Below are positions 34,586-42,356 of a DNA stretch of 64,000 nt, in pieces (the first letter of the stretch is position 1; each line of letters starts with the position of its first letter). Source of the DNA: Hyphomicrobiales bacterium. Lineage in GTDB: Bacteria > Pseudomonadota > Alphaproteobacteria > Rhizobiales > CAJQND01. Position numbers and translations under genes: made by a program. The notes under the pieces are model-generated. The model was given only the letters and a program-made list of their open reading frames with translations, was not told the DNA's origin and made no database searches. The stretch is from contig JANQOW010000010.1 of NCBI GenBank assembly GCA_028285595.1, forward strand, positions 1 through 64,000, given 5' to 3'.

Positions 34586-35502
34586 TCTGTTCTCGTGAGC
34601 GCGCTTAAGCGCTCACGGCAATGCTTGGTCATGAAGTCGATGAAGAGCCTCACCTTCGGATCAAGCAGCCGCCTGTGAGGGTAGAGACAGGCAAACGGTG
34701 CGTTGGGCGGTGGCGTCGCCTCCAGGAGAGGAACCAGCCGGCCCGCAGCGATGTGCTCGGCGATCTCAAAATAAGGCTTGTTGGCAATGCCATATCCGGC
34801 AAGCGCCCACTCGGTCAGCACATCTCCGTCATCGGCATCATACTTGCCGGCGACGTTGAACTTCTGGCTGCCTTCGCCGGTTTCCAGCGTCCAATAATAC
34901 TCCTGGGAGCCGGGATAGCGCAGTAACAGGCAATTGTGCTCCCCGTTCAAAAGATCCTGCGGGGTTTCCGGCACGCCGCGGGCCTCAAGATAGCTTGGTG
35001 CAGCGCAGAGCACGCGCCGGCACTCCAGGATTGTGCGTAGCTTCATGTTGGAATCTTGCAGGTAGCCGAGCGCAAAGGCCACATCGATGCCTTCTTCCAG
35101 GATGTTGATGCGGTGGTCGGAGAGCCTGAGCCGCACTTCGATTTCCGGGTAAGCCTCATTGAACACCGGCACGAGCGGCGCGATGATGCGCCGGCCCACC
35201 CCCAGCGGCGCGGTTACGCGCAAGGCGCCGCGCGGCTTCTCGGCAAAGCCCGCCACGCCGGCCTCTGCTTCCTCCACCGCTTCCAGGATCTTCAGGGCGT
35301 GCTCGTAAAAGAAGGTGCCAATCTCTGTGGGCTGCAGCTTGCGCGTGGTTCGGTTGAACAGGCGCACACCCAGCCGATTCTCCAGCTCCTTTATGCGATT
35401 GCTGGCGACAGCCGGGGTCAGGCGCTGGTCACGCCCGGCAGCCGTAATGCTGCCAAGCTCCACCACTCGGACGAACACGCGGATGCTTCCCAGATAGGGC
35501 AT
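34576..35502 (-). CDS. LysR-family transcriptional regulator
   Basis: 308 aa. The N-terminal wHTH is IRVFVRVVELGSITAAGRDQ, RLTPAVASNRIKELENRLGV, RLFNRTTRKLQPTEIG. The effector-binding domain follows (RGALRVTAPLGVGRRIIAPL, EEGIDVAFALGYLQDSNMKL). It is divergent from puuD and sits in the middle of the purine locus, so it is the best candidate for its regulator (inference); the palindrome at 35517-35535 ends 15 bp upstream of its ATG. The inducer is not known. Confidence 0.92.
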   Translation of the reverse strand: MPYLGSIRVFVRVVELGSITAAGRDQRLTPAVASNRIKELENRLGVRLFNRTTRKLQPTEIGTFFYEHALKILEAVEEAEAGVAGFAEKPRGALRVTAPLGVGRRIIAPLVPVFNEAYPEIEVRLRLSDHRINILEEGIDVAFALGYLQDSNMKLRTILECRRVLCAAPSYLEARGVPETPQDLLNGEHNCLLLRYPGSQEYYWTLETGEGSQKFNVAGKYDADDGDVLTEWALAGYGIANKPYFEIAEHIAAGRLVPLLEATPPPNAPFACLYPHRRLLDPKVRLFIDFMTKHCRERLSALTRTDGS

Positions 35503-35516
35503 GAGTTTCTTCCGAT

Positions 35517-35535
35517 TTTCAAAAAATTTTTGATA
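35517..35535. promoter_or_regulatory. Palindrome TTTCAA-N7-TTGATA, second candidate purine-regulon operator
   Basis: A near-perfect 6-7-6 inverted repeat (one mismatch) in the 115-bp region between lysR and puuD. It matches the site at 24772-24790 in spacing and most bases. Confidence 0.6.
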
Positions 35536-35617
35536 GTGAACGTGAATTTGGCTGGTTTTTCAAGAATCAATAATTTGCCAAGGTGATCCAAACCGCCTTG
35601 AGGACACATCTGCGATC

Positions 35618-36844
35618 ATGTTCGATCTGGCCATCATATGGGACTGGGTAGGCTTTGCCGTCCGGTGGGTCCATGTCATCACAGCCATCGCTTGGATCGG
35701 CTCCTCGTTCTATTTCATCGCGCTGGATCTGGGCCTGCGCAAGAGGCCCGATATGCCGGAGGGCGCCAGCGGCGAGGAGTGGCAGGTGCACGGCGGCGGG
35801 TTCTATCATATCCAGAAGTATATGGTGGCGCCGGAGCGCATGCCGGACCATCTGACCTGGTTCAAATGGGAATCCTATGCCACCTGGCTCTCCGGCTTCG
35901 CACTGCTGGCGGTGATCTACTATGTGGGCGCCGATCTCTATCTGGTTGACCCGCAGGTGCTCGACATCTCAGCCGGCACGGCCATCCTGATTTCCCTGGC
36001 CTCTATCGGTGTGGGGTGGGTGGTCTATGACCTTCTCTGCAGATCCCCGTTGGGCGTTGATAACACCAAGCTGATGATCCTGCTCTACGGCGTTTTGGTG
36101 GCCATGGCCTGGGGCTATACCCAGTTGTTCTCCGGGCGCGCAGCGTTCGTCCATCTGGGGGCGTTCACGGCCACCATCATGTCGGCCAATGTGTTCTTCA
36201 TCATCATACCGAACCAGGAAAAGGTGGTCGCCAGCCTGAAAGCCGGCGAGGCGCCCGATCCCGCCCTCGGCGCCCAGGCCAAGCAGCGCTCCACCCACAA
36301 CAACTATCTGACGCTGCCCATTCTGTTCCTGATGCTGTCGAACCATTACCCGCTGGCCTTCGCCACGGAATACAATTGGGTGATCGCCTCCTTGGTGTTC
36401 CTGATGGGGGTCACGATCCGGCATTACTTCAACTCCAAACATGCGCGCTCCGGCGATCCGGTCTGGACCTGGCTGGCCACAGCCATTCTGTTTGTCATTA
36501 TCATGTGGCTGTCCATGACGCCGAAGTCCTTTCCAGAGGCAAAGGACGAAGCGATGAGCCCCACCGCGCAGAAGTTCGCGGCCTCAAAAATGTTCCCGGA
36601 TGTGCACGTCGCCGTCGCCGGGCGGTGCGCCATGTGCCATGCCGCCGAGCCGGCCTGGGAGGGGATGCATTGGGCGCCGAAGGGTGTCTTGCTGGAGACC
36701 GAGGCGCAGGTCGCCGAACGGGCCCGGGAGATCTATCTCCACGCCGGTGTCACCAACGCCATGCCGCCGGCCAATGTGTCGTTCATGGAGCCGGCTGAGC
36801 GCAAATTGATCCAGGCCTGGTACCGCGAGGTTGTCAACCGATGA
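35618..36844 (+). CDS. puuD: Membrane-bound urate oxidase with C-terminal cytochrome c (PuuD)
   Basis: 408 aa. About eight membrane helices start at WVGFAVRWVHVITAIAWIGS. The QVHGGGFYHIQKY segment, HLTWFKWESYATWLSGFALL and LTLPILFLMLSNHYPLAF are the PuuD (DUF989) core. The last ~80 residues form a c-type cytochrome domain with CAMCH (C-x-x-C-H) and a downstream Met in NAMPPANVSFM as probable axial ligand. It oxidises urate to 5-hydroxyisourate, passing electrons to the respiratory chain rather than to O2 with H2O2 release. Its stop overlaps the guaD start (ATGA). Confidence 0.95.
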   Translation: MFDLAIIWDWVGFAVRWVHVITAIAWIGSSFYFIALDLGLRKRPDMPEGASGEEWQVHGGGFYHIQKYMVAPERMPDHLTWFKWESYATWLSGFALLAVIYYVGADLYLVDPQVLDISAGTAILISLASIGVGWVVYDLLCRSPLGVDNTKLMILLYGVLVAMAWGYTQLFSGRAAFVHLGAFTATIMSANVFFIIIPNQEKVVASLKAGEAPDPALGAQAKQRSTHNNYLTLPILFLMLSNHYPLAFATEYNWVIASLVFLMGVTIRHYFNSKHARSGDPVWTWLATAILFVIIMWLSMTPKSFPEAKDEAMSPTAQKFAASKMFPDVHVAVAGRCAMCHAAEPAWEGMHWAPKGVLLETEAQVAERAREIYLHAGVTNAMPPANVSFMEPAERKLIQAWYREVVNR

Positions 36845-38163
36845 GCGCGGAGAGGCTGCTCCGCGGCCGGGTTCTATCGTTCCTGGATGAACCGGACGGC
36901 GTTGAAGATACCTCCGTCTATCGCTACTGCGAGGACGGCGCGGTGCTGATCCGCGATGGCATCATCGTCGCGTCAGGCGATCATGCGGACGTGGCGTTAC
37001 GGGCAAGCGAGACTGCTCAGATCATCGATCACAGGCCCTATCTCTTGATGCCGGGCTTCATCGACACTCATGTCCACTTCCCCCAGATGCAGGTCATCGC
37101 CTCATGGGCAGCGCAGCTTTTGGACTGGCTCAACACCTACACCTTTCCCGAGGAGGGCAAGTTCGCAGATCCCGCCCACGCCACACGTATTGCCGGCGCA
37201 TTCTTCGATGAGCTGCTGCGTCACGGCACAACCACGGCAGCGGCCTTCTGCTCCGTCCACCAGGCCTCTGCGGATGCCTTCTTTTCGGCAGCTCATCAGC
37301 GCAACCTGCGCATGATCGGCGGCAAGGTGATGATGGACCGCAACGCACCGGACAGTGTCTGTGACACGCCCGAAAGCGGCTATCGGGACACAAAGGCATT
37401 GATTGAGCGCTGGCATGGCAAGGGCAGGGGGCTCTATGCCATCACGCCGCGGTTTGCGATCACCTCAACGCCGGAGCAAATGGCGATGGCCGGCGCATTG
37501 GCGGCGGAACACCCTGAGTGTTACGTGCAAACACACCTGTCGGAGAACCACGACGAAATCTCTCTTACCGCAGAGCTCTATCCTGATGCGGAAGACTATC
37601 TGAACGTCTATGAGCGCTACGGCCTGTTGGGCCCGCGCAGCCTCTTTGGCCATTGCCTGCATCTTTCAGAGCGGGAGATCTCCGTCATGGCGCAGACCGG
37701 CTCGGTGGCCGTATTCTGCCCGACCTCGAACCTGTTTCTCGGCAGCGGTCTTTATGATGAAGCCGGTTTGCGGACACAGAATGTGCGCAGGGCCATTGCC
37801 ACCGATATAGGCGGGGGAACGAGCTACTCCATGCTGCGCACCCTGGATGAGGGCTATAAGGTCCTGCAGATGCAACGCCAGCGTTTGCACCCGCTCAAAT
37901 CGTTCTACTGGATCACCTTGGGCAATGCCCGCTGTCTCTCCCTGGAAGATAAGATTGGCACTTTGGATCCGGAAACCGAAGCCGACATCGTGGTGCTGAA
38001 CAGCCGGGCCACCAGCGCCATGGCGTTGCGGATGGAGACCGTGACGTCCCTCAGCGAAGAACTGTTCGTCTTGCAGACCCTCGGCGATGACCGGGCAATT
38101 TGCCAAACCTATGTGGCGGGCGAGCCCACACAGCAGTCCGTGCCTGAAGCAACGGACAGTTAA
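36841..38163 (+). CDS. guaD: Guanine deaminase
   Basis: 440 aa, amidohydrolase fold. Metal ligands are visible in MPGFIDTHVHFPQM (H-x-H), YVQTHLSENHDEI, LFGHCLHLSE and IATDIGGGTSYSML; HGTTTAAAFCSVH is the expected following strand. It deaminates guanine to xanthine, feeding XdhABC. It is translationally coupled to puuD, so uptake, deamination and urate oxidation are probably co-expressed. Confidence 0.94.
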   Translation: MSAERLLRGRVLSFLDEPDGVEDTSVYRYCEDGAVLIRDGIIVASGDHADVALRASETAQIIDHRPYLLMPGFIDTHVHFPQMQVIASWAAQLLDWLNTYTFPEEGKFADPAHATRIAGAFFDELLRHGTTTAAAFCSVHQASADAFFSAAHQRNLRMIGGKVMMDRNAPDSVCDTPESGYRDTKALIERWHGKGRGLYAITPRFAITSTPEQMAMAGALAAEHPECYVQTHLSENHDEISLTAELYPDAEDYLNVYERYGLLGPRSLFGHCLHLSEREISVMAQTGSVAVFCPTSNLFLGSGLYDEAGLRTQNVRRAIATDIGGGTSYSMLRTLDEGYKVLQMQRQRLHPLKSFYWITLGNARCLSLEDKIGTLDPETEADIVVLNSRATSAMALRMETVTSLSEELFVLQTLGDDRAICQTYVAGEPTQQSVPEATDS

Positions 38164-38232
38164 GGCCTTATCAAATCACCTTTCGCGGTGGTATGCGAGT
38201 GAGGCCGGGTGATATTGGTTGTGGGGATTGCG

Positions 38233-38904
38233 ATGAACCCTCAAGCAGATTGGGCTGCTGCGCGCTTCATGATCGATGGAGAGGCGGTGCTCAGAGAAAT
38301 GGGTGTTGCGCGTATTCGCTTGGGCAACGATTTCGAAGAGTACAAAGAGGTGATGGTCCACGCCCGCGGCAAGATCTCCGAGCACTTTGACACCGATTAT
38401 ATCGACACACTGGAACAAGAGGGCGTCTGGTTCTTGTGCGAGGATAGGCGCGGCAAGCACATTGCCAACCAGGCGGTGCGTTTTGAGGATCTGAGGGGGG
38501 TGAGCCTGGCGATTGCCCTGAAACGCCGGCTGCAGCGCATTCACGGGGGCGTGGCCATTCAATCTCATCCCGTTCTGGAAGGCTTTTGTGGCCGCGTCGC
38601 CTACACCGGCGACATGTGGATCAGGCGCGAGTATCGCAAACAGAAGCTGGCGCCGGTGTTCGGCCGGATGTTGCAGGCCTATACGTTCATCAAGTTTGAC
38701 CCTGAGATCATCTATGGCCTGATGGCCGAAGACCTGGTGCGGGCGGGCTATGGCGCGAGGTTGGGTTTCGTTCACGCCCAGCTCTATTGTCACGGCTGGG
38801 AGAAAGAACCCGATTTCCAAAAGCCCCGCTACGTTATGTGGATGGGCCGTCAGGATCTCGCATGGCAGTCTGGGGAATCTCTCGAAAAACTCGCAGCGGC
38901 TTGA
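38233..38904 (+). CDS. Hypothetical protein, possibly GNAT-like
   Basis: 223 aa, family not recognised with certainty. The central part SHPVLEGFCGRVAYTGDMWI then RREYRKQKLAPVFGRMLQAY has the look of an acyl-CoA-binding strand-loop-helix (R-x-x-Y-R/K-x-x-x-L), followed by IIYGLMAEDLVRAGYGARLG, so an acetyltransferase-like fold is possible. The ATG at 38233 with GGGGA 5 nt upstream is preferred; a GTG at 38209 is also open. The 3' end overlaps the convergent 170-aa gene by 71 bp. Confidence 0.7.
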   Translation: MNPQADWAAARFMIDGEAVLREMGVARIRLGNDFEEYKEVMVHARGKISEHFDTDYIDTLEQEGVWFLCEDRRGKHIANQAVRFEDLRGVSLAIALKRRLQRIHGGVAIQSHPVLEGFCGRVAYTGDMWIRREYRKQKLAPVFGRMLQAYTFIKFDPEIIYGLMAEDLVRAGYGARLGFVHAQLYCHGWEKEPDFQKPRYVMWMGRQDLAWQSGESLEKLAAA

Positions 38905-39346
38905 TGAAGCACACCACGGCCGGGGTGTCCTTGCCGGACATGACCGGCCAAAGCCCGCGTTCAAACTGAATGGTCTTGCCGGCCACCTTGCGCGTCATCT
39001 GCTCCAAGATGGGTTTGCGCCGGTCCCAGGAGAGTTCCGTGTAGCTGTCGCACACGCTCAAGGCGAACTCACGGTCCGGCACGCCGGGCAGGCCTGCACA
39101 GTTGCGCGCAAAGCTCTCGCCGAAGAACTTGGCCGCCATGCTGTCCGGGCCGGCATAGATGAATGTGGGCACGCTGAACCCATTGTCGCGCATCACCTGA
39201 ATGGAGGCGGAGAATTCCAGATCCAGGAAGGGTGCGATATCGGGCCCATTATTGAGGAAACAGCGGTTGGCCGCCTCAAACATGTCGTCAACCTTCTGGT
39301 TGAGCGACAGGCGCACGGAGGGGCGGGTTGTGAGCGGGCCGGTCAT
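38834..39346 (-). CDS. Hypothetical protein, second gene of a two-gene operon
   Basis: 170 aa, no signal peptide or membrane segment; family not recognised. Segments such as KVDDMFEAANRCFL, FLDLEFSASIQVMRDNGFSV and VCDSYTELSWDRRKPILEQM suggest a mixed alpha/beta globular protein. Its ATG overlaps the stop of the upstream HTH-like gene (ATGA at 39343-39346). The last 24 codons run antisense to the end of the neighbouring gene. Confidence 0.7.
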   Translation of the reverse strand: MTGPLTTRPSVRLSLNQKVDDMFEAANRCFLNNGPDIAPFLDLEFSASIQVMRDNGFSVPTFIYAGPDSMAAKFFGESFARNCAGLPGVPDREFALSVCDSYTELSWDRRKPILEQMTRKVAGKTIQFERGLWPVMSGKDTPAVVCFIKPLRVFREIPQTAMRDPDGPST

Positions 39347-40107
39347 TTGCGGAAGCTGCTGAGCATCACAACGTTCTCAGCCTCCTGTGTAGCGGGCGCA
39401 TCATGGGCCCCGGCAATGGCGCTCACTTCGCGGTAGATGGAAACAAGGTCGGCCCGGGACTGCCGGGGCAGGGGATGGCCGCCATATCTGGTTTTGAGCA
39501 TGTGGCCGAGAAAGACCACAGTGCCGCTCGAGTGCACCTGCTCTTCGATCAGGTCAACAAGCATGGCGCGCGCCAGGAGGTCCTCCAAGATGGCTTCCCG
39601 CTGGACCTCGTCCAAAAGCACTCCCGGCTTGGCGATGTCAGGCGCAATGACGGCCGGATCAATCTGCTTAAGGGCACCTGAGTTCAACTGTTTATAGAGC
39701 TTCGATGCCTGGTTGGCCTTCACGCTGATTGACGTCTGGCCTGCGAGCTCAGGCGTATTGGCCACCGCACGATCAAACGCCACGAGAATGTCGGACAGCA
39801 GGCTGGGGGTTGTGAGCTGCTCGGTCAGGTCTGAGGCCGATCCGTCCTGCAGCAAAGACAGGCGCATGATCTCGGCCCGGCTAATGGCCGGATGGCCTTC
39901 CCCGGCAAGGTTTTCCAGCATGCGTTCAATCAGCTCATCAGGCAGGTGAGGGTGGTGCCAGGTGCCCTCTGGATAGGCGAACTCTTTGATGTCGGCGTCA
40001 GAGGCATATCCCAAAAGGCGCGCAAAGGCCTGGCTTGAGAGCCCGGTGCGCGCGCGCAAGGCGCTGAACGCCTGCCTGACATCCACGGTGGTCATGGAGG
40101 CGATCAT
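39343..40107 (-). CDS. HTH-like protein of unknown function
   Basis: 254 aa. The N-terminus VDVRQAFSALRARTGLSSQA then FARLLGYASDADIKEFA resembles the first helices of an XRE/Cro HTH. The rest is helical and unrecognised (SISVKANQASKLYKQLNSGA, QREAILEDLLARAMLVDLIE, LGHMLKTRYGGHP). GGGAGG lies very close before the ATG at 40107; an in-frame ATG at 40095 may be used instead. It is coupled to the 170-aa gene downstream. Confidence 0.68.
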   Translation of the reverse strand: MIASMTTVDVRQAFSALRARTGLSSQAFARLLGYASDADIKEFAYPEGTWHHPHLPDELIERMLENLAGEGHPAISRAEIMRLSLLQDGSASDLTEQLTTPSLLSDILVAFDRAVANTPELAGQTSISVKANQASKLYKQLNSGALKQIDPAVIAPDIAKPGVLLDEVQREAILEDLLARAMLVDLIEEQVHSSGTVVFLGHMLKTRYGGHPLPRQSRADLVSIYREVSAIAGAHDAPATQEAENVVMLSSFRK

Positions 40108-40152
40108 ATCCTCCCTTAAGGGCCCATCACAAGGGCTTGCGGGGGAGATGGG

Positions 40153-40326
40153 TTATTTGCTGCGCGGGAGCCGTGGGGGAGAGGGATCGGGCGCCTTGGC
40201 GAGGCTTTTCTGCATGGCTTCGTGCAAAGCCTGCTGCATCTTCAAAACCCGCAGACGTTCCAGACTGCGCTGCTTTTCAAGCTTCCAGTCTTCAAACGGT
40301 ACGCTCTTTCCAGGACGTTTCACCAT
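40153..40326 (-). CDS. Small basic protein (57 aa)
   Basis: 57 codons from ATG 40326 to TAA 40153: starts MVKRPGKSVPFEDWKLEKQR, continues SLERLRVLKMQQALHEAMQK and ends in a Pro-rich tail PDPSPPRLPRSK. The middle is a strongly amphipathic basic helix. AGGTGG lies 5-10 nt before the ATG and codon use resembles the backbone genes. Function unknown. It is the last backbone gene before the island boundary. Confidence 0.55.
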   Translation of the reverse strand: MVKRPGKSVPFEDWKLEKQRSLERLRVLKMQQALHEAMQKSLAKAPDPSPPRLPRSK

Positions 40327-40428
40327 GCCGCCACCTGCTTGTGCGTGAAGGCGTGTTGATAGGCTGATTCTGAGATGGAATGGAACTGGAAGCGTTCTCC
40401 GGGGAGGGCTTTGGGGGGTGAGGAGGAA

Positions 40429-40475
40429 TGGTGCCGGCTGCAGGAGTCGAACCCGCGACCTACTGATTACAAATC
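40429..40475 (-). repeat. 3' fragment of tRNA-Thr (TGT): left attachment site of a genomic island
   Basis: Read on the minus strand this is the last 47 nt of a tRNA-Thr: two stem bases, anticodon loop TTTGTAA, stem TCAGT, variable AGGTC, T-arm GCGGG TTCGACT CCTGC, acceptor AGCCGGC and ACCA. The D-arm and 5' acceptor strand are absent to the right, where the sequence becomes unrelated, and a tyrosine recombinase follows at 40630. This is the usual scar of integration into a tRNA 3' end; the intact tRNA should lie at the far, unseen end. Confidence 0.85.
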
Positions 40476-40594
40476 CTAGGGTTCGCGGTAGATTGAGCGC
40501 CCTTCATTGTATATTTTCATTTAAAGTCAATATTTTACTGCCTACAATGACGAATACCGTGTTGATGGAGATTCGGTGTTTGTACATGGTTTTT

Positions 40595-40615
40595 CGGTAC
40601 TTGCTACGGTACTTG
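40595..40615. repeat. Tandem CGGTACTTG repeats before the integrase gene
   Basis: Two exact copies of CGGTACTTG (40595-40603, 40607-40615) with 12-bp period, just ahead of the integrase ribosome site. They could be recombinase arm sites or an autoregulatory site. Confidence 0.45.
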
Positions 40616-40629
40616 TGGGAGGGGCTAAG

Positions 40630-41787
40630 ATGCCTGTGTTGAAGCTGACGGAGGATCGGATCAGGCGGCTGCCGCTCGGCAGCGGCATATGGCGCGACGA
40701 GACGGTTAAGGGGCTGATGGTGGTCTGCCACAAGACCACAAAGACCTACGCGGTCCAGGGCGACGTTCGTCGCAACAAGAGACACGTCCGCTCGGTTCGC
40801 GTCAAGGTAGACCGCTGCGACCGCATCGGGCTCGCCGAGGCCAGGCGCCGGGCCAAGGCGCTCATGAGCCAGATCCAGTCTGGCGAGGACCCGACTGCCG
40901 GCCCGGCCGAGACGGGCATGACGCTAAAGGAGGCGCTGGAAGCGCACCTGTCTGAGCGCGAGCTTAGGCCAGCCACCGAGCACAACTACCGGTACGACGT
41001 GGACTACTACCTCAAAGGCCTCCGGCGGCGGGCGATTGCTGACATCACGCGGACCGAGGTGCGCGACCTGTTCGAGGATCTGCAGCGCCGGCATAGCCGG
41101 ATAGCGGCTGGCGGAGCGCTACGCACGCTGAGGCTCTTGATCAACACGGCGAGGCGGATCGACGAAACGATCGGGGCGAACCCGGTGGACGCGGTGAGGA
41201 TACCGACGCCCGGCAGGCGCGAGGTCGGCCGGCTGGACGTGGCCGACTGGTGGCTCAAGACGGAGCAATTGCCGGCGATGAGGCGCGACCTGCACCGTGC
41301 GTTTCTGCTGACGGGCGCGAGGCGGACCTCAATGTTGACCGTCCGGCGGGAGGAATTCGACGCGGACGTGGCCACGCTCACGTTTAAGCACCTGAAGACG
41401 GGCGGCAGCATGACGTTCCCGACCGGCCGTTTCCTGACGGAGATGCTGCGGCAGCGCGTCGAGGAGGACGCGCCGCTGGATTCCGAGTGGCTTTGGCCAT
41501 CGCCGGCCAGCCGTTCAGGCCACGTGGAGGAGCCGAAGGAGAGGGGGCTGCCGTCGGCGCACGCGCTAAGGCACCACTGCCGGACCATGCTGATCGCGGC
41601 GGGCGTGCCCTACGCAGAGGGCGCGCTCCTGCTTGCCCAGAGGCTCCCGGGCGCCTCCGGGGGCTACGTGCACTCGGAGCACCTTGTCGAGGCCCTTAGG
41701 CCGCATGCCCAGGCACTTGAGGACCTTGTGCTCCGTGAGACTGACTTTCGGTCGCAATCAAACTCGGTGTTTAGTCCTGCGGTGTGA
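40630..41787 (+). CDS. Tyrosine recombinase (island integrase)
   Basis: 385 aa. The N-terminus (LKLTEDRIRRLPLGSGIWRD) resembles the DUF4102-type arm-binding domain and MTLKEALEAHLSERELRPAT the SAM-like core-binding domain. The catalytic part has FLLTGARRTSMLTVRREEF (first Arg), HLKTGG (Lys), HALRHHCRTMLIAAG (H-x-x-R) and GGYVHSEH (Tyr nucleophile); the usual LGH box reads LAQRLPG, so the second His looks replaced. ATG 40630 has GGAGG 8 nt upstream. Codon use (many AGG arginines, high G+C) differs from the rest of the island. The last codons overlap an antisense IS481 remnant. Confidence 0.88.
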   Translation: MPVLKLTEDRIRRLPLGSGIWRDETVKGLMVVCHKTTKTYAVQGDVRRNKRHVRSVRVKVDRCDRIGLAEARRRAKALMSQIQSGEDPTAGPAETGMTLKEALEAHLSERELRPATEHNYRYDVDYYLKGLRRRAIADITRTEVRDLFEDLQRRHSRIAAGGALRTLRLLINTARRIDETIGANPVDAVRIPTPGRREVGRLDVADWWLKTEQLPAMRRDLHRAFLLTGARRTSMLTVRREEFDADVATLTFKHLKTGGSMTFPTGRFLTEMLRQRVEEDAPLDSEWLWPSPASRSGHVEEPKERGLPSAHALRHHCRTMLIAAGVPYAEGALLLAQRLPGASGGYVHSEHLVEALRPHAQALEDLVLRETDFRSQSNSVFSPAV

Positions 41788-41965
41788 TGGGTTGGGTCGA
41801 GTTTGAATCTTTGAGATTCGCTAGTCCAGAGTTTGCAATAAACTCGAACGGCGTTAGCCCTTGGAGTGTCTTCAAGCGCTTTTCTTAGGTGTATGCGTTC
41901 ACGAACGCGGCCATGTGGCTTTTGTGCTGGTCGTGGGTGTCACATTAGCACCGCCTTACGGTAGG
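41763..41965 (-). pseudogene. IS481-family transposase, C-terminal remnant
   Basis: Minus-strand translation gives CDTHDQHKSHMAAFVNAYT, an in-frame TAA (41885-41887), EKRLKTLQGLTPFEFI, then after loss of one base near 41837, CKLWTSESQRFKLDP, THHTAGLNTE. This matches the ends of IS481 transposases residue by residue (typical: AYNFARRLKTLKGLTPYEFI, CK.WTSEPERF, GLNT). The stop replaces the codon after AYN, and upstream of about 41965 the match fades. The element is dead and truncated; no terminal repeat is identifiable. Confidence 0.8.
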
Positions 41966-42356
41966 CCAGTAAAAGCTTGCCGCTAAAAGCGTTCGCCATT
42001 TTCGTGGGACTCAACGTCAAACTTGGGCGGGGAAGCGGGCATTCGCTGCAGTTGCGAGCCCGCTGAGCAACCCAACTCAGAGCAGACATTCAGACGATCG
42101 TGAAAATCCAGTCACCTGTGCTCGGTAACAAGTCGGCTCTGGGGCAGGAGCGGACATTAGGTACGGGCGTCTCTGCGTGTTTTGTTACCGGCCAATCTGT
42201 GGTGAGATCAGAGGCAATAGCGGAAACAAGCTTTTGAAGATGCGACCGCGACGCGGCGGTCTATTCGACGCCTGTCACTCCTCAAGAATGGGGGAAATTC
42301 TGAAGGCACGTCAATGACACCTTGTTGGCATAGTTATTGTTGTCTATTTCATAGAT
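41966..42356. other. Non-coding stretch with degenerate GAGCGGACATT repeats
   Basis: No gene is supported. Three related motifs occur: GAAGCGGGCATT (from 42032), GAGCAGACATT (from 42080) and GAGCGGACATT (from 42149). This motif type is common between genes in alphaproteobacteria, often near decayed elements. Confidence 0.45.

Noticed and set aside
34595-34616. A separate terminator GTGAGCGC/GCGCTCAC
   Set aside because: It is inside the lysR coding end and has no T-run; I keep only the hairpin at 34567-34585 as a terminator.
40429-40500. A complete tRNA-Thr gene
   Set aside because: Only the 3' 47 nt are present; no D-arm or 5' acceptor strand follows on the right.
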